Shown: in pieces, positions 35,475 to 43,827 of the stretch | How the letters are laid out: each line of letters opens with the position of its first letter | Numbering within the stretch: the first letter of the stretch is position 1 | NCBI GenBank assembly: GCA_900540805.1 | Contig: UQHL01000015.1 | Coordinates: 1-64,000, forward strand | Length of the DNA stretch: 64,000 bases | Direction: 5' to 3' | Origin: an uncultured Eubacteriales bacterium | GTDB taxonomy: Bacteria > Bacillota > Clostridia > Christensenellales > Borkfalkiaceae | Translations under genes and position numbers: made by a program | The notes under the pieces: generated by a model | What the model saw: only the letters and a program-made list of their open reading frames with translations | Databases searched by the model: none | Told to the model about the DNA's origin: nothing

Positions 35475-36800
35475 TTAACCTGCGAGTACGTTGTTCCACA
35501 TTTTGTTTGCGCGGCTGTTGGCGTCGCTGTCGAAGTAATTCATAATAACGCAACGCTTTAAGGTTTCTTCGTCGGGGTACTGCGCGAAAAGCTGGCGGGT
35601 CAGCTGTTCCTTGTCTGCCGTAATTTTATGTCCGTCCCCAAAGAAATAACTGAGATCGTATTCAACGGTATCTTCGCTTTGTGCGGCATACGTTTCTTCG
35701 ATATATTCAAATATCGTTTCATTTGCGATACAGCTGGTATAATTGATATAATACATGTTTCGGATAACGTTTTCCGGCTTCGAGAGGAAGTTGACGAACA
35801 TGGTGGCGGCTTCCACATTGGCTCCTTTCTGCATTACCCATCCGTCAAACCAAAGATTGGACGCCGCTTCGGGCACGCAATAATCATAACGTAAATCGTT
35901 GCCGTCCGCCTCGTTCATGATATATACGGCATCGCCGCTCCATTGATAGGAAATATCGATTTGTCCGGAAAACACGGGGGCCTTTTCGTCTGTTTCAAAG
36001 CCCCAGAAGCTTTTGTTGGTTTTATCGTTCATTTTGCTTTTGAGAAGCGCTTCGACGGCCTTCATGGTTTCTGCGTCGGTGTCGTTCATCTTTTGGGATA
36101 AAGCGGTTTGGTACTGTTCGAGGGTAATCGTTCCCGCCTCACGCTGTCCTTTCAGAGCCAGTAATTCCTGCTCATAATACATGCCGAGACCTTCGAAATA
36201 AGAGTCGCGGACATTTTCTTTCGCGGAAATGATATGGCCCTTATCGTAAGCATACCAGGTTTTAACTTCTTCGGGCTCGACTTTTGCCCGGTTAAAGGTA
36301 AAACCTGTCGTACCCCACATATAGCCCGCCGCGTAATCGCTCCAAGAGGAGCCGTCTGTCGTCTTTCCGTTATCGAAAATATTTTTGATATACGGAGAAA
36401 CGTTTTTCGCATAGTAATTGGTCTCGATCGAAGTGTCGAAAAATGATTCGGGATATTTTTCAAGTAAATTTTCCGCCGCCATTTTCATAATCATATATTC
36501 GGAAGGGCAGAGGAGATCGTACGTGTTTTTGGTGATATCAAGTTTGGTGTACATGTTTTCGTTGTCCTGCATGGGAATATAATCCACCCGGATTTTTTTA
36601 CCCGTTTGCTCGTAATACCAATCTTCAAACTCTTTATCGAGGCTTTTACTTCCCTTGACGTAGCTGTCGTCTCCGCCCATATCGATATAATCCACCCAAC
36701 TGGCAACTTTCAGTACGGGGCGGGTATCGCACGCGGCCATAGATAATGCGGAAACCGAGAGAAGAGAAAGAGAAAGAACTGTGGAAATAATTTTTTTCAT
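35475..36800 (-). CDS. potD: Spermidine/putrescine-binding lipoprotein
   Basis: 441 residues, somewhat longer than the 350 usual for PotD. Lipobox MAAC (Cys24). The mature part begins with VLKVASWVDYID, the typical first strand of polyamine-binding proteins. YDLLCPSEYMIMKMA and ISYQWSGDAVYIMNEADG are conserved ligand-pocket regions. A charged stretch of about 70 residues (about 200-270) is extra compared with PotD. It delivers polyamine to PotBC. It is the last gene of an operon with 4-base ATGA overlaps throughout. Confidence 0.92.
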   Translation of the reverse strand: MKKIISTVLSLSLLSVSALSMAACDTRPVLKVASWVDYIDMGGDDSYVKGSKSLDKEFEDWYYEQTGKKIRVDYIPMQDNENMYTKLDITKNTYDLLCPSEYMIMKMAAENLLEKYPESFFDTSIETNYYAKNVSPYIKNIFDNGKTTDGSSWSDYAAGYMWGTTGFTFNRAKVEPEEVKTWYAYDKGHIISAKENVRDSYFEGLGMYYEQELLALKGQREAGTITLEQYQTALSQKMNDTDAETMKAVEALLKSKMNDKTNKSFWGFETDEKAPVFSGQIDISYQWSGDAVYIMNEADGNDLRYDYCVPEAASNLWFDGWVMQKGANVEAATMFVNFLSKPENVIRNMYYINYTSCIANETIFEYIEETYAAQSEDTVEYDLSYFFGDGHKITADKEQLTRQLFAQYPDEETLKRCVIMNYFDSDANSRANKMWNNVLAG

Positions 36801-37606
36801 TGTTTTTTGCTCCTTGATTTTTTATAAGAAATTATATTTGTGGTGACAAGCACAATTACGATAATTAAGAAAATAATAGCGGTAAAAGCCCAATAGGAAG
36901 CTTTGGTCTTTGTGCCTATGGTGTTTGCTCTCAAATAGTAGATATGCGTACTGATGGTTTGAAATGTGTCGGGCTTAGTATAGTCGGCTATGACGAAATC
37001 ATCCAGAGAAAGGGTGACGGCAAGGAGAAAGCCGGAAATAATGCCCGGCAGTATCTGAGGGATAACGACGGAAAAAAGCGCTTTTCTCGGCGACGCCCCT
37101 AAATCCAAGGCCGCTTCGTATAAATTGGGATCCATCTGTTCCAATTTTGGTATAACGGATAAAATTACGAACGGGGTGCATAGTACCATTTGCCCCAAAA
37201 CGAGGGGAATATAAGTGTTTCTATCTATTCCCAAAATTGCTATAAGCAGCGCGAGGGAAATAGCCGTTACCACATCGGCGTTTATGACGGGAATTTGATT
37301 TATCCCTGTCAGTATCGAGGAGGTCCGTTTTTTACAATAGAAAATCCCTATAGCGCCTATGGTTCCGAATACGGTGGAAAGGGTGGCTACCACTGCCGAC
37401 AGGATCAGCGTATTTATGACGATCTGCAGCGGGGCGTTGTCAAAATTGAAAAAAAACTTATAGTGATCAAGGCTGAAGCCTTTCCATATCTGAATATTGT
37501 CGCTCGCGTTAAAGCTATTGAACGAAAGAAAAACGATAGGGAGATAGATAAATAGAATGACAAGTCCGATAAAAAACCATTTCAAAATACATTTTGCTGT
37601 TTTCAT
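36797..37606 (-). CDS. potC: Polyamine ABC transporter permease PotC
   Basis: 269 residues, six membrane segments, normal length. The ATPase-contact loop is LYEAALDLGASPRKALFSVV, followed by PQILPGIISGFLLAVTLSLD, the PotC signature with DDFVIADY. Overlaps potB and potD by four bases each, which implies coupled translation. Confidence 0.95.
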   Translation of the reverse strand: MKTAKCILKWFFIGLVILFIYLPIVFLSFNSFNASDNIQIWKGFSLDHYKFFFNFDNAPLQIVINTLILSAVVATLSTVFGTIGAIGIFYCKKRTSSILTGINQIPVINADVVTAISLALLIAILGIDRNTYIPLVLGQMVLCTPFVILSVIPKLEQMDPNLYEAALDLGASPRKALFSVVIPQILPGIISGFLLAVTLSLDDFVIADYTKPDTFQTISTHIYYLRANTIGTKTKASYWAFTAIIFLIIVIVLVTTNIISYKKSRSKKQ

Positions 37607-38445
37607 AAAACGGCACCTCTCGTGTTCGTCTTCGATTCGGCCTTAAATCCGCCCGTCAGCCATGTGATCAGAAACATAAGAAGCAACAGGATCAACGCGG
37701 TTACCGATCCGTACCCCCAGTCTCCCGAGAAAAAATACTTTTCGATAAAAGAGCCAATAATAGTTATTTTTCCGTTTGTCATCCATTTGGAAACGACATA
37801 ATTGGACATGGACGGAAGGAAAACCATCGTGCAGCCGCTGACGATTCCCGATTTTGAAAGGGGCAGAGTGACTTTCATAAACGTTTTTGCGCCCGTGGCT
37901 CCGAGGTCTCGCGCTGCCTCCAGATAACTGTTGTCTATCTTTATAAGCGTCGTATAAATAGGCAAAACCATAAAGGGGAGAAAGTCGTACACCATGCCCA
38001 AAATGGTATTGAACATATTCCATTCCGATTTGTTATAAATACCGATCCAGTCCAGCAGTTCCCGCAACGCATTTATACGCAATACAAAATTTATCCACAT
38101 GGGAACGACAAACAAAAGCAGCAGCACCGATTTGGTTTTCAATCTGCAATTGGCTATGATATAAGCGACTGGATAAGCGATAAAGAGACAGACGATAGTA
38201 CTGACTGTCGAAATAAAGAGGCTTCGCCCGATTGTCTTGCAGGTGCTGGAGGTAAAAAATCCGATAAGACCTTCCCCGTTGCTGCTGAAAAATTCGCGGA
38301 AGTTTTTCAAGGTAAAGCTTCCGTTTCCGTCGGTAAAGGCATAATAAACGATAATGAGAAGGGGAATCAATACAAATAGAAACAGAAATAATCCGTAGGG
38401 GATCGCCAGAAGCTTGCGCGAAAAATGCGGTTTGGTTTTTGTCAT
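37603..38445 (-). CDS. potB: Polyamine ABC transporter permease PotB
   Basis: 280 residues with six membrane segments. The EAA loop is YLEAARDLGATGAKTFMKVT. Conserved LPFMVLPIYTTLIKID and TMVFLPSMSNYVVSKWM segments are typical of PotB. It pairs with PotC to form the channel. The start overlaps the potA stop (ATGA). Confidence 0.95.
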   Translation of the reverse strand: MTKTKPHFSRKLLAIPYGLFLFLFVLIPLLIIVYYAFTDGNGSFTLKNFREFFSSNGEGLIGFFTSSTCKTIGRSLFISTVSTIVCLFIAYPVAYIIANCRLKTKSVLLLLFVVPMWINFVLRINALRELLDWIGIYNKSEWNMFNTILGMVYDFLPFMVLPIYTTLIKIDNSYLEAARDLGATGAKTFMKVTLPLSKSGIVSGCTMVFLPSMSNYVVSKWMTNGKITIIGSFIEKYFFSGDWGYGSVTALILLLLMFLITWLTGGFKAESKTNTRGAVL

Positions 38446-39956
38446 TTTTTGCTTTCCTCCGGATTTTTCAGCGTCAGTTTGATTTTATCCTTGGGGATGA
38501 TCAGGCTGACGTAATCGTTTTCGTTCCAGAGATCCTCGCAGGCGAGGACATAATCTTCTTCGTTTTCTGTTCGGACAATGTAGCGGTAATATTCGCTTTT
38601 ATAGATAAGGGAGATGATATTTCCGCGCGCGCCGCCGGCTTCGGGATCGTCGCTCATCGTAATGTCGTGGAGCCCTACTTCGACGTTGACCTCCGTATCC
38701 GTGAGGTCGAGCTTTTCTCCCTTCGCCGTAATCAGATAACCTTCCTCGTCGAGATGACTGCCCGGATAAAGCTGGGTGACGTCGCATTCGAATTCGCCGT
38801 CGCCGAATTCCACGGTATTCTTTTTGGTGACGACGCCCGTAAACTGATTGACGCGGAATAATTTTTTCATGACGTGAATTCCGTCGGGGGCAATTGCAAG
38901 CCCGATCGTGTCGCCCAAGCGGGGCGCGGCGGTGCTTTGGATTTCGATCTCGTATCTTCCGCATTGCACGAGAATCTGATAGTGAATGCCCTTAAAAATA
39001 ACGGAGGTTACTTTTCCCGCCAGCGTGCCTTGTCCCGCAGGCACGATCTTTACGTCCTCGGGGCGGACGACGACATCTACAGGCTCGTCTTTTTCAAAGC
39101 CGCCGTCCTCGCATACGAAAGATTTGCCGCAGAAGCGCACGAGATAATCTTTGGGCATGGTTCCCGAGAAGATATTGCTTTCGCCGATAAAGTCGGCGAC
39201 AAAAGTATTTTTCGGCTCGTTATAGATCATTTCGGGCGTACCGATCTGCTGAATATAGCCGTCCGCCATAACGACGATCGTATCCGACATCGTCAGCGCT
39301 TCTTCCTGGTCGTGCGTAACGTAAATAAAGGTGATGCCCAGCCGTTTGTGCATGGCTTTGAGCTCTAACTGCATTTCCTTTCTCATTTTGAGATCGAGCG
39401 CTCCGAGCGGCTCGTCGAGAAGGAGAATTTCAGGCTCGTTGACGATGGCGCGGGCGATGGCGATACGTTGCTGCTGTCCGCCCGAAAGGGTGGAAATGCT
39501 CCGTTTTTCAAAGCCCTCGAGATCGACGACTTCAAGCGCTTTTTTTACTCTTTCCGCGATCTCCGCTTTAGAAAGCTTTATATATTTTTCAACCGTGTTT
39601 CCCTTTTTATCGACATACGTAGTGCTCACTCTTTTAAGCTTAAGCCCAAAGGCCACGTTTTCAAAAACATTGAGGTGCGGGAAAAGCGCGTATTTCTGGA
39701 AAACGGTATTCACGGGCCTCTGGTTGGGCGGGAGACTGCTGATATCCTGGCCGTTGAGAAGAATTTTTCCGCTCGTGGGCATTTCGAAGCCCGCGATCAT
39801 GCGCAGGGTAGTGGTTTTTCCGCAGCCGGAGGGGCCGAGAAAGGTGACAAATTCGCCTTTGCGGACATACAGGTTCATATTGTCGATGACGCTTACGCCG
39901 TCAAATTCCTTGCAGACATCTACCAGCTCGATAATATTGGTCGCATTTTTTTCCAT
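38442..39956 (-). CDS. potA: Polyamine ABC transporter ATPase PotA, extended
   Basis: 504 residues; typical PotA is 350-380. Walker A GPSGCGKTT, signature LSGGQQQRIAIARA, Walker B LLLDEPLGALD and H-loop YVTHDQEEALTMSD are present. An insert of about 20 residues (KGNTVEKYIKLSKAEIAERV) lies between the Q-loop and the signature. After the first C-terminal TOBE domain (about 270-370), a further 130 residues hold what looks like a second, acidic TOBE-like unit. It energises PotBC. The start has GGAG just upstream; 39 bases separate it from the regulator gene. Confidence 0.93.
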   Translation of the reverse strand: MEKNATNIIELVDVCKEFDGVSVIDNMNLYVRKGEFVTFLGPSGCGKTTTLRMIAGFEMPTSGKILLNGQDISSLPPNQRPVNTVFQKYALFPHLNVFENVAFGLKLKRVSTTYVDKKGNTVEKYIKLSKAEIAERVKKALEVVDLEGFEKRSISTLSGGQQQRIAIARAIVNEPEILLLDEPLGALDLKMRKEMQLELKAMHKRLGITFIYVTHDQEEALTMSDTIVVMADGYIQQIGTPEMIYNEPKNTFVADFIGESNIFSGTMPKDYLVRFCGKSFVCEDGGFEKDEPVDVVVRPEDVKIVPAGQGTLAGKVTSVIFKGIHYQILVQCGRYEIEIQSTAAPRLGDTIGLAIAPDGIHVMKKLFRVNQFTGVVTKKNTVEFGDGEFECDVTQLYPGSHLDEEGYLITAKGEKLDLTDTEVNVEVGLHDITMSDDPEAGGARGNIISLIYKSEYYRYIVRTENEEDYVLACEDLWNENDYVSLIIPKDKIKLTLKNPEESKK

Positions 39957-39995
39957 AAGTGTTCTCCAAAAACAGCGCGGTTTTTATTAAAAAAA

Positions 39996-40529
39996 TCAAA
40001 AGTTGGGAGGTGTGGAAATCCAAAGAAATTTTGCTTTTCCCTTGCCCTTGTTCAAAATGGAATGGGGCTTTCCCGCCGAATAATAAAAAGCTTCGCCCTT
40101 TTTACATATATATTGTTTATTGCCCAATACGACGGCGATTCTTCCCTCCAGCACGTAGCCGAATTCCTCGCCCTCGTGCGGGATATCGCCCGAGGTGGAA
40201 ACGCCTTCCGCCAGCTCCACGAGAACGGGTTCCATCATATTTTTCTGCGCGTTGGGAATCAGCCATTTCCAAAGTACGCCGTCCGCATCTTTTTCAAAGT
40301 ATTCTTCTTTTCCAAATATGACTTTTTCTTTTGCTTCTTCCCTGAAAAATTCCGAAAGATTACTGCCGAGCGCCGACAGAATATCGGTGAGGGTAGCGAT
40401 AGAAGGGCTGTTTAAGTCGTTTTCCAGCTGGGAAATATATCCCTTGGTGAGCTCGCACCGATCGGCGAGTTCTTCCTGCGTCAATCCCTTTTGATTGCGC
40501 ATTTGTTTGATTTTTCCGCCTAACTCCAA
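39996..40529 (-). CDS. XRE-family regulator with cupin domain (PuuR-like)
   Basis: 177 residues. Residues about 8-62 are a helix-turn-helix (GLTQEELADRCELTKGYISQ). Residues about 105-175 are a cupin (SGDIPHEGEEFGYVLEGRIA). This architecture is typical of regulators that head polyamine or amino-acid transport operons. It starts at TTG with GAGAGG upstream. It is the first gene of the pot operon, so it probably senses polyamine (or a derivative) and controls its own operon through the inverted repeat at 40633-40651. Confidence 0.9.
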   Translation of the reverse strand: MELGGKIKQMRNQKGLTQEELADRCELTKGYISQLENDLNSPSIATLTDILSALGSNLSEFFREEAKEKVIFGKEEYFEKDADGVLWKWLIPNAQKNMMEPVLVELAEGVSTSGDIPHEGEEFGYVLEGRIAVVLGNKQYICKKGEAFYYSAGKPHSILNKGKGKAKFLWISTPPNF

Positions 40530-40632
40530 GGTTCCTCTCCTTATCCGTTTTTTTGTCCGTCGGTTTTGTAAAAGTAAACTTTTTTCTTTGTAAAAACAAT
40601 CCGCGGCGGCGGTTTGTTAATAATAAACGAAA

Positions 40633-40651
40633 AGTTTAGTTAAAATAAACT
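40633..40651 (-). promoter_or_regulatory. Putative operator of the XRE regulator
   Basis: Inverted repeat AGTTTA-7-TAAACT, located just downstream of the predicted start of transcription (about 40660). A further TAAACTT occurs near 40573, closer to the gene. The position is right for repression. Confidence 0.5.
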
Positions 40652-40666
40652 CACGCACTGCCGATA

Positions 40667-40695
40667 ATTATATTGTAAAGAGAAAAATTTGTCAA
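40667..40695 (-). promoter_or_regulatory. Promoter of the XRE-potABCD operon
   Basis: On the minus strand: TTGACA (40695-40690), 17-base spacer, TATAAT (40672-40667). Perfect consensus at both boxes. Confidence 0.85.
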
Positions 40696-40790
40696 ACGTT
40701 TGAAGGCGGTTTTTACAATATTTTCATAAAAATTTTTTCGCGGGGCGGCAGGGGGCCGTTTTTTAGGAAAAAACAAAAATAAAACACGAA

Positions 40791-40817
40791 AAAAAGGTCT
40801 ACCGAATGGCAGACCTT
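40791..40817 (-). terminator. Terminator of rpsT
   Basis: On the minus strand, AAGGTCT pairs with AGACCTT and a long T run follows. It begins about 40 bases after the rpsT stop. Confidence 0.8.
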
Positions 40818-40855
40818 CATATTCATAATTAAAGTTAAGTACAATTTTCCTTCGA

Positions 40856-41122
40856 TTACGCTTCCATCGCGTTCAGCTTCTTTGCAAGCTTCGCTTTCTT
40901 GTTGGCGGCGTTATTCTTATGAAGGATTCCCTTGGAAGCGGCCGAGTCGATTGCGGAAACGGTTTCGGGATAAAGCTTCGTCGCCTCTTCCTTATTTCCG
41001 GCTGTGACGGCGGCAAGGAATTTCTTGATCTGCGTCTTGAGTGCGGACTTTACGGCTTTGTTGACTGCGGTTTTCTTCTCGATAACCAAAACTCTCTTTT
41101 TTGCGGATTTAATATTAGGCAT
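40856..41122 (-). CDS. rpsT: Ribosomal protein S20
   Basis: 88 residues, the normal length of S20. MPNIKSAKKRVLVIEKKTAV at the start and GILHKNNAANKKAKLAKKLN near the end are diagnostic. Helical and highly basic; binds 16S rRNA in the small subunit. Ribosome site AGGAG. Single-gene transcript with its own promoter and terminator, divergent from murI. Confidence 0.97.
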   Translation of the reverse strand: MPNIKSAKKRVLVIEKKTAVNKAVKSALKTQIKKFLAAVTAGNKEEATKLYPETVSAIDSAASKGILHKNNAANKKAKLAKKLNAMEA

Positions 41123-41177
41123 GATGATCTCCTTATTTTTTCCTGTTTTTCTTAAATAGATTTCGTTTGCATGGATT

Positions 41178-41206
41178 ATTTTAGCATAAATAATCGGGCT
41201 TGTAAA
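41178..41206 (-). promoter_or_regulatory. Promoter of rpsT
   Basis: On the minus strand: TTTACA (41206-41201), 17-base spacer, TAAAAT (41183-41178). Confidence 0.7.
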
Positions 41207-41274
41207 CTGTTTTTGAGGTGTTTCTTCCGAAAATCGGCAAATTTTCGGAAAATTTTTTGTTTCGGGAGGATAAT

Positions 41275-42237
41275 ATGGATATTCCCGGCGGGGGCGTCGG
41301 TTTTTTCGACAGCGGCATAGGAGGGCTGACCGTACTTAAGTCCTGTCTTAATGTCTGCGGCGGCCTGCCCGTCTATTATTATGGGGACGACAAACGCGCG
41401 CCTTACGGAAACCTGCCGCCCGAAACGATCCGCGAATACGCCCGGGATGCCTTCGGGCTTTTCGGCAAGCTCCGCGTAAAAGCCGCCGTCATTGCCTGCA
41501 ATACGGTGACGGCGGTGTGCGCCGACGAATTCCGCAGGTCTTTTCCCTTCCCGGTCATCGGGGCGGAACCCGCCGTATTTCCCGCTGCGAAAAAGGGGGG
41601 ACGGATCTTTATACTTGCCACGCGGGCCACGGTTGAGAGCGAAAGATTTCAAAGGCTCTGTCTCCGCGCCATGGAAAAATATCCGCAGGCAGAGCTTTGC
41701 GCCTATGCATGCGATGGATTGGCGGGGGCGGTGGAGAAGCATCTCTTTTCCGGCGAGGGTTACGATTTCGCTTCCTTTTTTCCGAAAGGGAAGCCCGATG
41801 CCGTGGTGCTGGGGTGTACGCATTATATATTCTTAAAGGAAAAGGCGGAAATATTTTACGGCTGTCCCGTCTATGACGGCAACGAGGGGATTTCCCGCCG
41901 CCTCGCCGACATTTTGGCATTGGAAACGGAAAAAGCTTACCCCTTGGCATTGAAAACGGAAAAAATTGACTCCCTTTGGCCACCCGTGACCACAGATTCT
42001 GATTTTTTATGTTTGCCGACCACCTTTGCCCCCGTTTTGCCCCTCGAAACGGGCAGTCTCGAGGAAAAGAAAAAAAACATAAAAGCGAACACTTGTTCGC
42101 GTGGCTTTTTGAAAAATCGGGAAAATTGCCCCGAAAAAAGGGGTTTTTCTCGCGTTTTTTTCCTCGGAAGCGGAAAAATCACCGATAAAAGGGTATGCGA
42201 ACAAATGTTCGATATAAAAAATAGGGGTAATATTTAG
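41275..42237 (+). CDS. murI: Glutamate racemase with an inserted tail
   Basis: 320 residues from ATG 41275 (ribosome site GGGAGGAT); family members are near 265. VGFFDSGIGGLTVL at the start, AVIACNTVTAV with the first catalytic Cys and VVLGCTHYIFL with the second are intact. DGNEGISRRLADIL ends the normal core. Then come about 65 low-complexity charged residues (LALETEKAYPLALKTEKID and on) before a typical last strand (RVFFLGSGKITDKRVCEQMF). It provides D-glutamate for peptidoglycan and sits just upstream of the division cluster. Confidence 0.92.
   Translation: MDIPGGGVGFFDSGIGGLTVLKSCLNVCGGLPVYYYGDDKRAPYGNLPPETIREYARDAFGLFGKLRVKAAVIACNTVTAVCADEFRRSFPFPVIGAEPAVFPAAKKGGRIFILATRATVESERFQRLCLRAMEKYPQAELCAYACDGLAGAVEKHLFSGEGYDFASFFPKGKPDAVVLGCTHYIFLKEKAEIFYGCPVYDGNEGISRRLADILALETEKAYPLALKTEKIDSLWPPVTTDSDFLCLPTTFAPVLPLETGSLEEKKKNIKANTCSRGFLKNRENCPEKRGFSRVFFLGSGKITDKRVCEQMFDIKNRGNI
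41914..41973 (+). repeat. 30-bp tandem duplication in murI
   Basis: TTGGCATTGGAAACGGAAAA at 41914 recurs at 41944 with few changes, giving the peptide repeat LALETEKAYP / LALKTEKIDS. It shows how the extra segment of the racemase may have grown. Confidence 0.65.
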
Positions 42238-42296
42238 AAATGTGGTCATCAATCCCAAAATTTTACTCTTTTTTTTGAAAAATTTGCAAAAAAAAC

Positions 42297-42325
42297 TTGA
42301 CAAGGGGCAAGAATGGTTATATAAT
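42297..42325 (+). promoter_or_regulatory. Promoter of the mraZ-led division cluster
   Basis: TTGACA (42297-42302), 17-base spacer, TATAAT (42320-42325): full consensus. It begins 60 bases after the murI stop. I looked for MraZ-type G-rich boxes, but only a GGGG...TGG pair inside the spacer is visible, which is weak. Confidence 0.85.
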
Positions 42326-42364
42326 AGAGACAAGTTACTAAATATAAAAGGGGGAGGTGAAGAT

Positions 42365-42799
42365 ATGGCCAATATGTTTTGTGGAATTTACGAACATCAG
42401 CTGGACGACAAAGGTCGGCTGCGGATTCCCGCAAAGTTCAAAAAAGGCCTGACGGGCGAGCACAACGAAAAGACGTACAGCTTTACCCGCGGCATGAACG
42501 GCTGTATCTACGTCTTTCCCGACGAAGTGCTTGAGGAGACCGTCGAGGAGCTTTCGGAAGAACGGCTGGGCGAATCCTCCAAGGCGTCCCTGTTGTTCTT
42601 CAGCTCGATATTTTCGGCGGAAGAGGACGGACAGGGGAGGGTAGTGCTTCCTTCCAGGCTCCGCGAAATCGCGGGGATCAAAAAGGACGTCGTCACGGTC
42701 GGCCGTGGCAAGCGGCTGGAGATCTGGTCGGCGGAGCGGTATAATGCGTATCTCGAAGGCGCGGACTACGACGCAGAATTCAAAAAACTGGGGATTTAA
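42365..42799 (+). CDS. mraZ: Transcriptional regulator MraZ
   Basis: 144 residues from ATG 42365 (ribosome site GGGGGAGGTG). Two SpoVT/AbrB-like halves are seen, each with the D-x-K/Q-G-R motif: LDDKGRLRIPAKFK (about 15-28) and EDGQGRVVLPSRLRE (about 88-102). MraZ binds upstream of its own operon and represses the division cluster in known bacteria. First gene of the cluster; rsmH starts three bases after its stop. Confidence 0.95.
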   Translation: MANMFCGIYEHQLDDKGRLRIPAKFKKGLTGEHNEKTYSFTRGMNGCIYVFPDEVLEETVEELSEERLGESSKASLLFFSSIFSAEEDGQGRVVLPSRLREIAGIKKDVVTVGRGKRLEIWSAERYNAYLEGADYDAEFKKLGI

Positions 42800-42802
42800 G
42801 AG

Positions 42803-43744
42803 ATGCTGGAATTTTCGCATAAGCCCGTTATGCTGGAAGAATGTATGGAAGGCCTTTCCTTAAAGGACGGCGGAATCTATTTCGACGGCACGGTGGGCGG
42901 AGGCGGACATTCCTACGAGATACTTAAAAGGACTTCGCCCTCGGGCAGGCTGATCGCCACAGATCTGGACGACGAAGCGATCGCCGCGGCAGAGGAGAGA
43001 CTTTCCCCGTTTGAAGGCAGATATACAATTTATAAATCCAACTACAAGGATTTTGAAAAAGTATTCGACCGGGCGGGCGTGGAAAAGCTCGACGGAGCGC
43101 TCCTCGATTTCGGGGTTTCTTCTCATCAGATCGACGACGCCGAACGCGGCTTTTCCTATCGGGCCGCCGACGCGCCGTTGGATATGAGAATGGACCAAAC
43201 GGCTCCTTTGACGGCGAAAGACGTGCTCAATACTTATACGGAAGAAAAGCTTGCGTTTATTTTCAAGGCGTACGGCGAAGAAAACTTTGCCCGTCCGATT
43301 GCGCGGAACGTCGTAAAATACAGGGAGACCAAGCCCTTTGAGACGTGCGGCGAGTTCGCTTCCGTGATACGCGGCAGTATCCCCGCAAAATTTCGTTTCG
43401 GGGCGCCGTGTGAAAGAAAGAGCTTTCAGGCGCTCCGGATAGAAGTCAACGGCGAGCTGAACGGATTGTACGAGCTGGTGCTCGCCCTCGTCGGGCGGCT
43501 GAAAACGGGGGGACGGATTGCGATCCTCACCTTTCATTCCCTCGAGGACAGGGCGGTGAAGGAGGCGTTCAGATATCTGGAGTCGCCGTGCACCTGTCCC
43601 AAGAGCTTTCCCGTCTGCGTCTGCGGAAAGAAACGGGAAATTAAAATTATTACGCACAAACCGATCACGGCGGGCGCGGAGGAACTCGGAAACAATTCGA
43701 GGAGCAAATGCGCAAAGCTGAGGATCGCGGAAAAAATTTTATAA
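42803..43744 (+). CDS. rsmH: 16S rRNA (cytosine-1402-N4)-methyltransferase
   Basis: 313 residues, normal length. HKPVMLEECMEGL, FDGTVGGGGHSYEIL (SAM-binding motif), LDFGVSSHQIDDAERGFSYR and FHSLEDRAVKEAF are all characteristic. It methylates C1402 of 16S rRNA. Follows mraZ directly, as in most bacteria. Confidence 0.97.
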   Translation: MLEFSHKPVMLEECMEGLSLKDGGIYFDGTVGGGGHSYEILKRTSPSGRLIATDLDDEAIAAAEERLSPFEGRYTIYKSNYKDFEKVFDRAGVEKLDGALLDFGVSSHQIDDAERGFSYRAADAPLDMRMDQTAPLTAKDVLNTYTEEKLAFIFKAYGEENFARPIARNVVKYRETKPFETCGEFASVIRGSIPAKFRFGAPCERKSFQALRIEVNGELNGLYELVLALVGRLKTGGRIAILTFHSLEDRAVKEAFRYLESPCTCPKSFPVCVCGKKREIKIITHKPITAGAEELGNNSRSKCAKLRIAEKIL

Positions 43745-43827
43745 GAACCTTAAGAGAGAAGAAACACAAAGGATAATAAAAAAGTTATTATGAGTTGACG
43801 ACAAGCAACACGGAAGGAGAGAAGAAG

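Larger units (their letters stand above)
40530..40855. other. Control region of the pot operon and end of rpsT
   Basis: This stretch contains no gene. It holds the pot operon promoter and operator (40633-40695), further TAAACTT-like repeats (40568-40600) and the rpsT terminator (40791-40817). The rest is AT-rich. Confidence 0.6.

Noticed and set aside
42297..42364. MraZ-binding boxes at the mraZ promoter
   Set aside because: Only one weak GGGG...TGG pair is visible, not the regular repeated boxes known from other bacteria.
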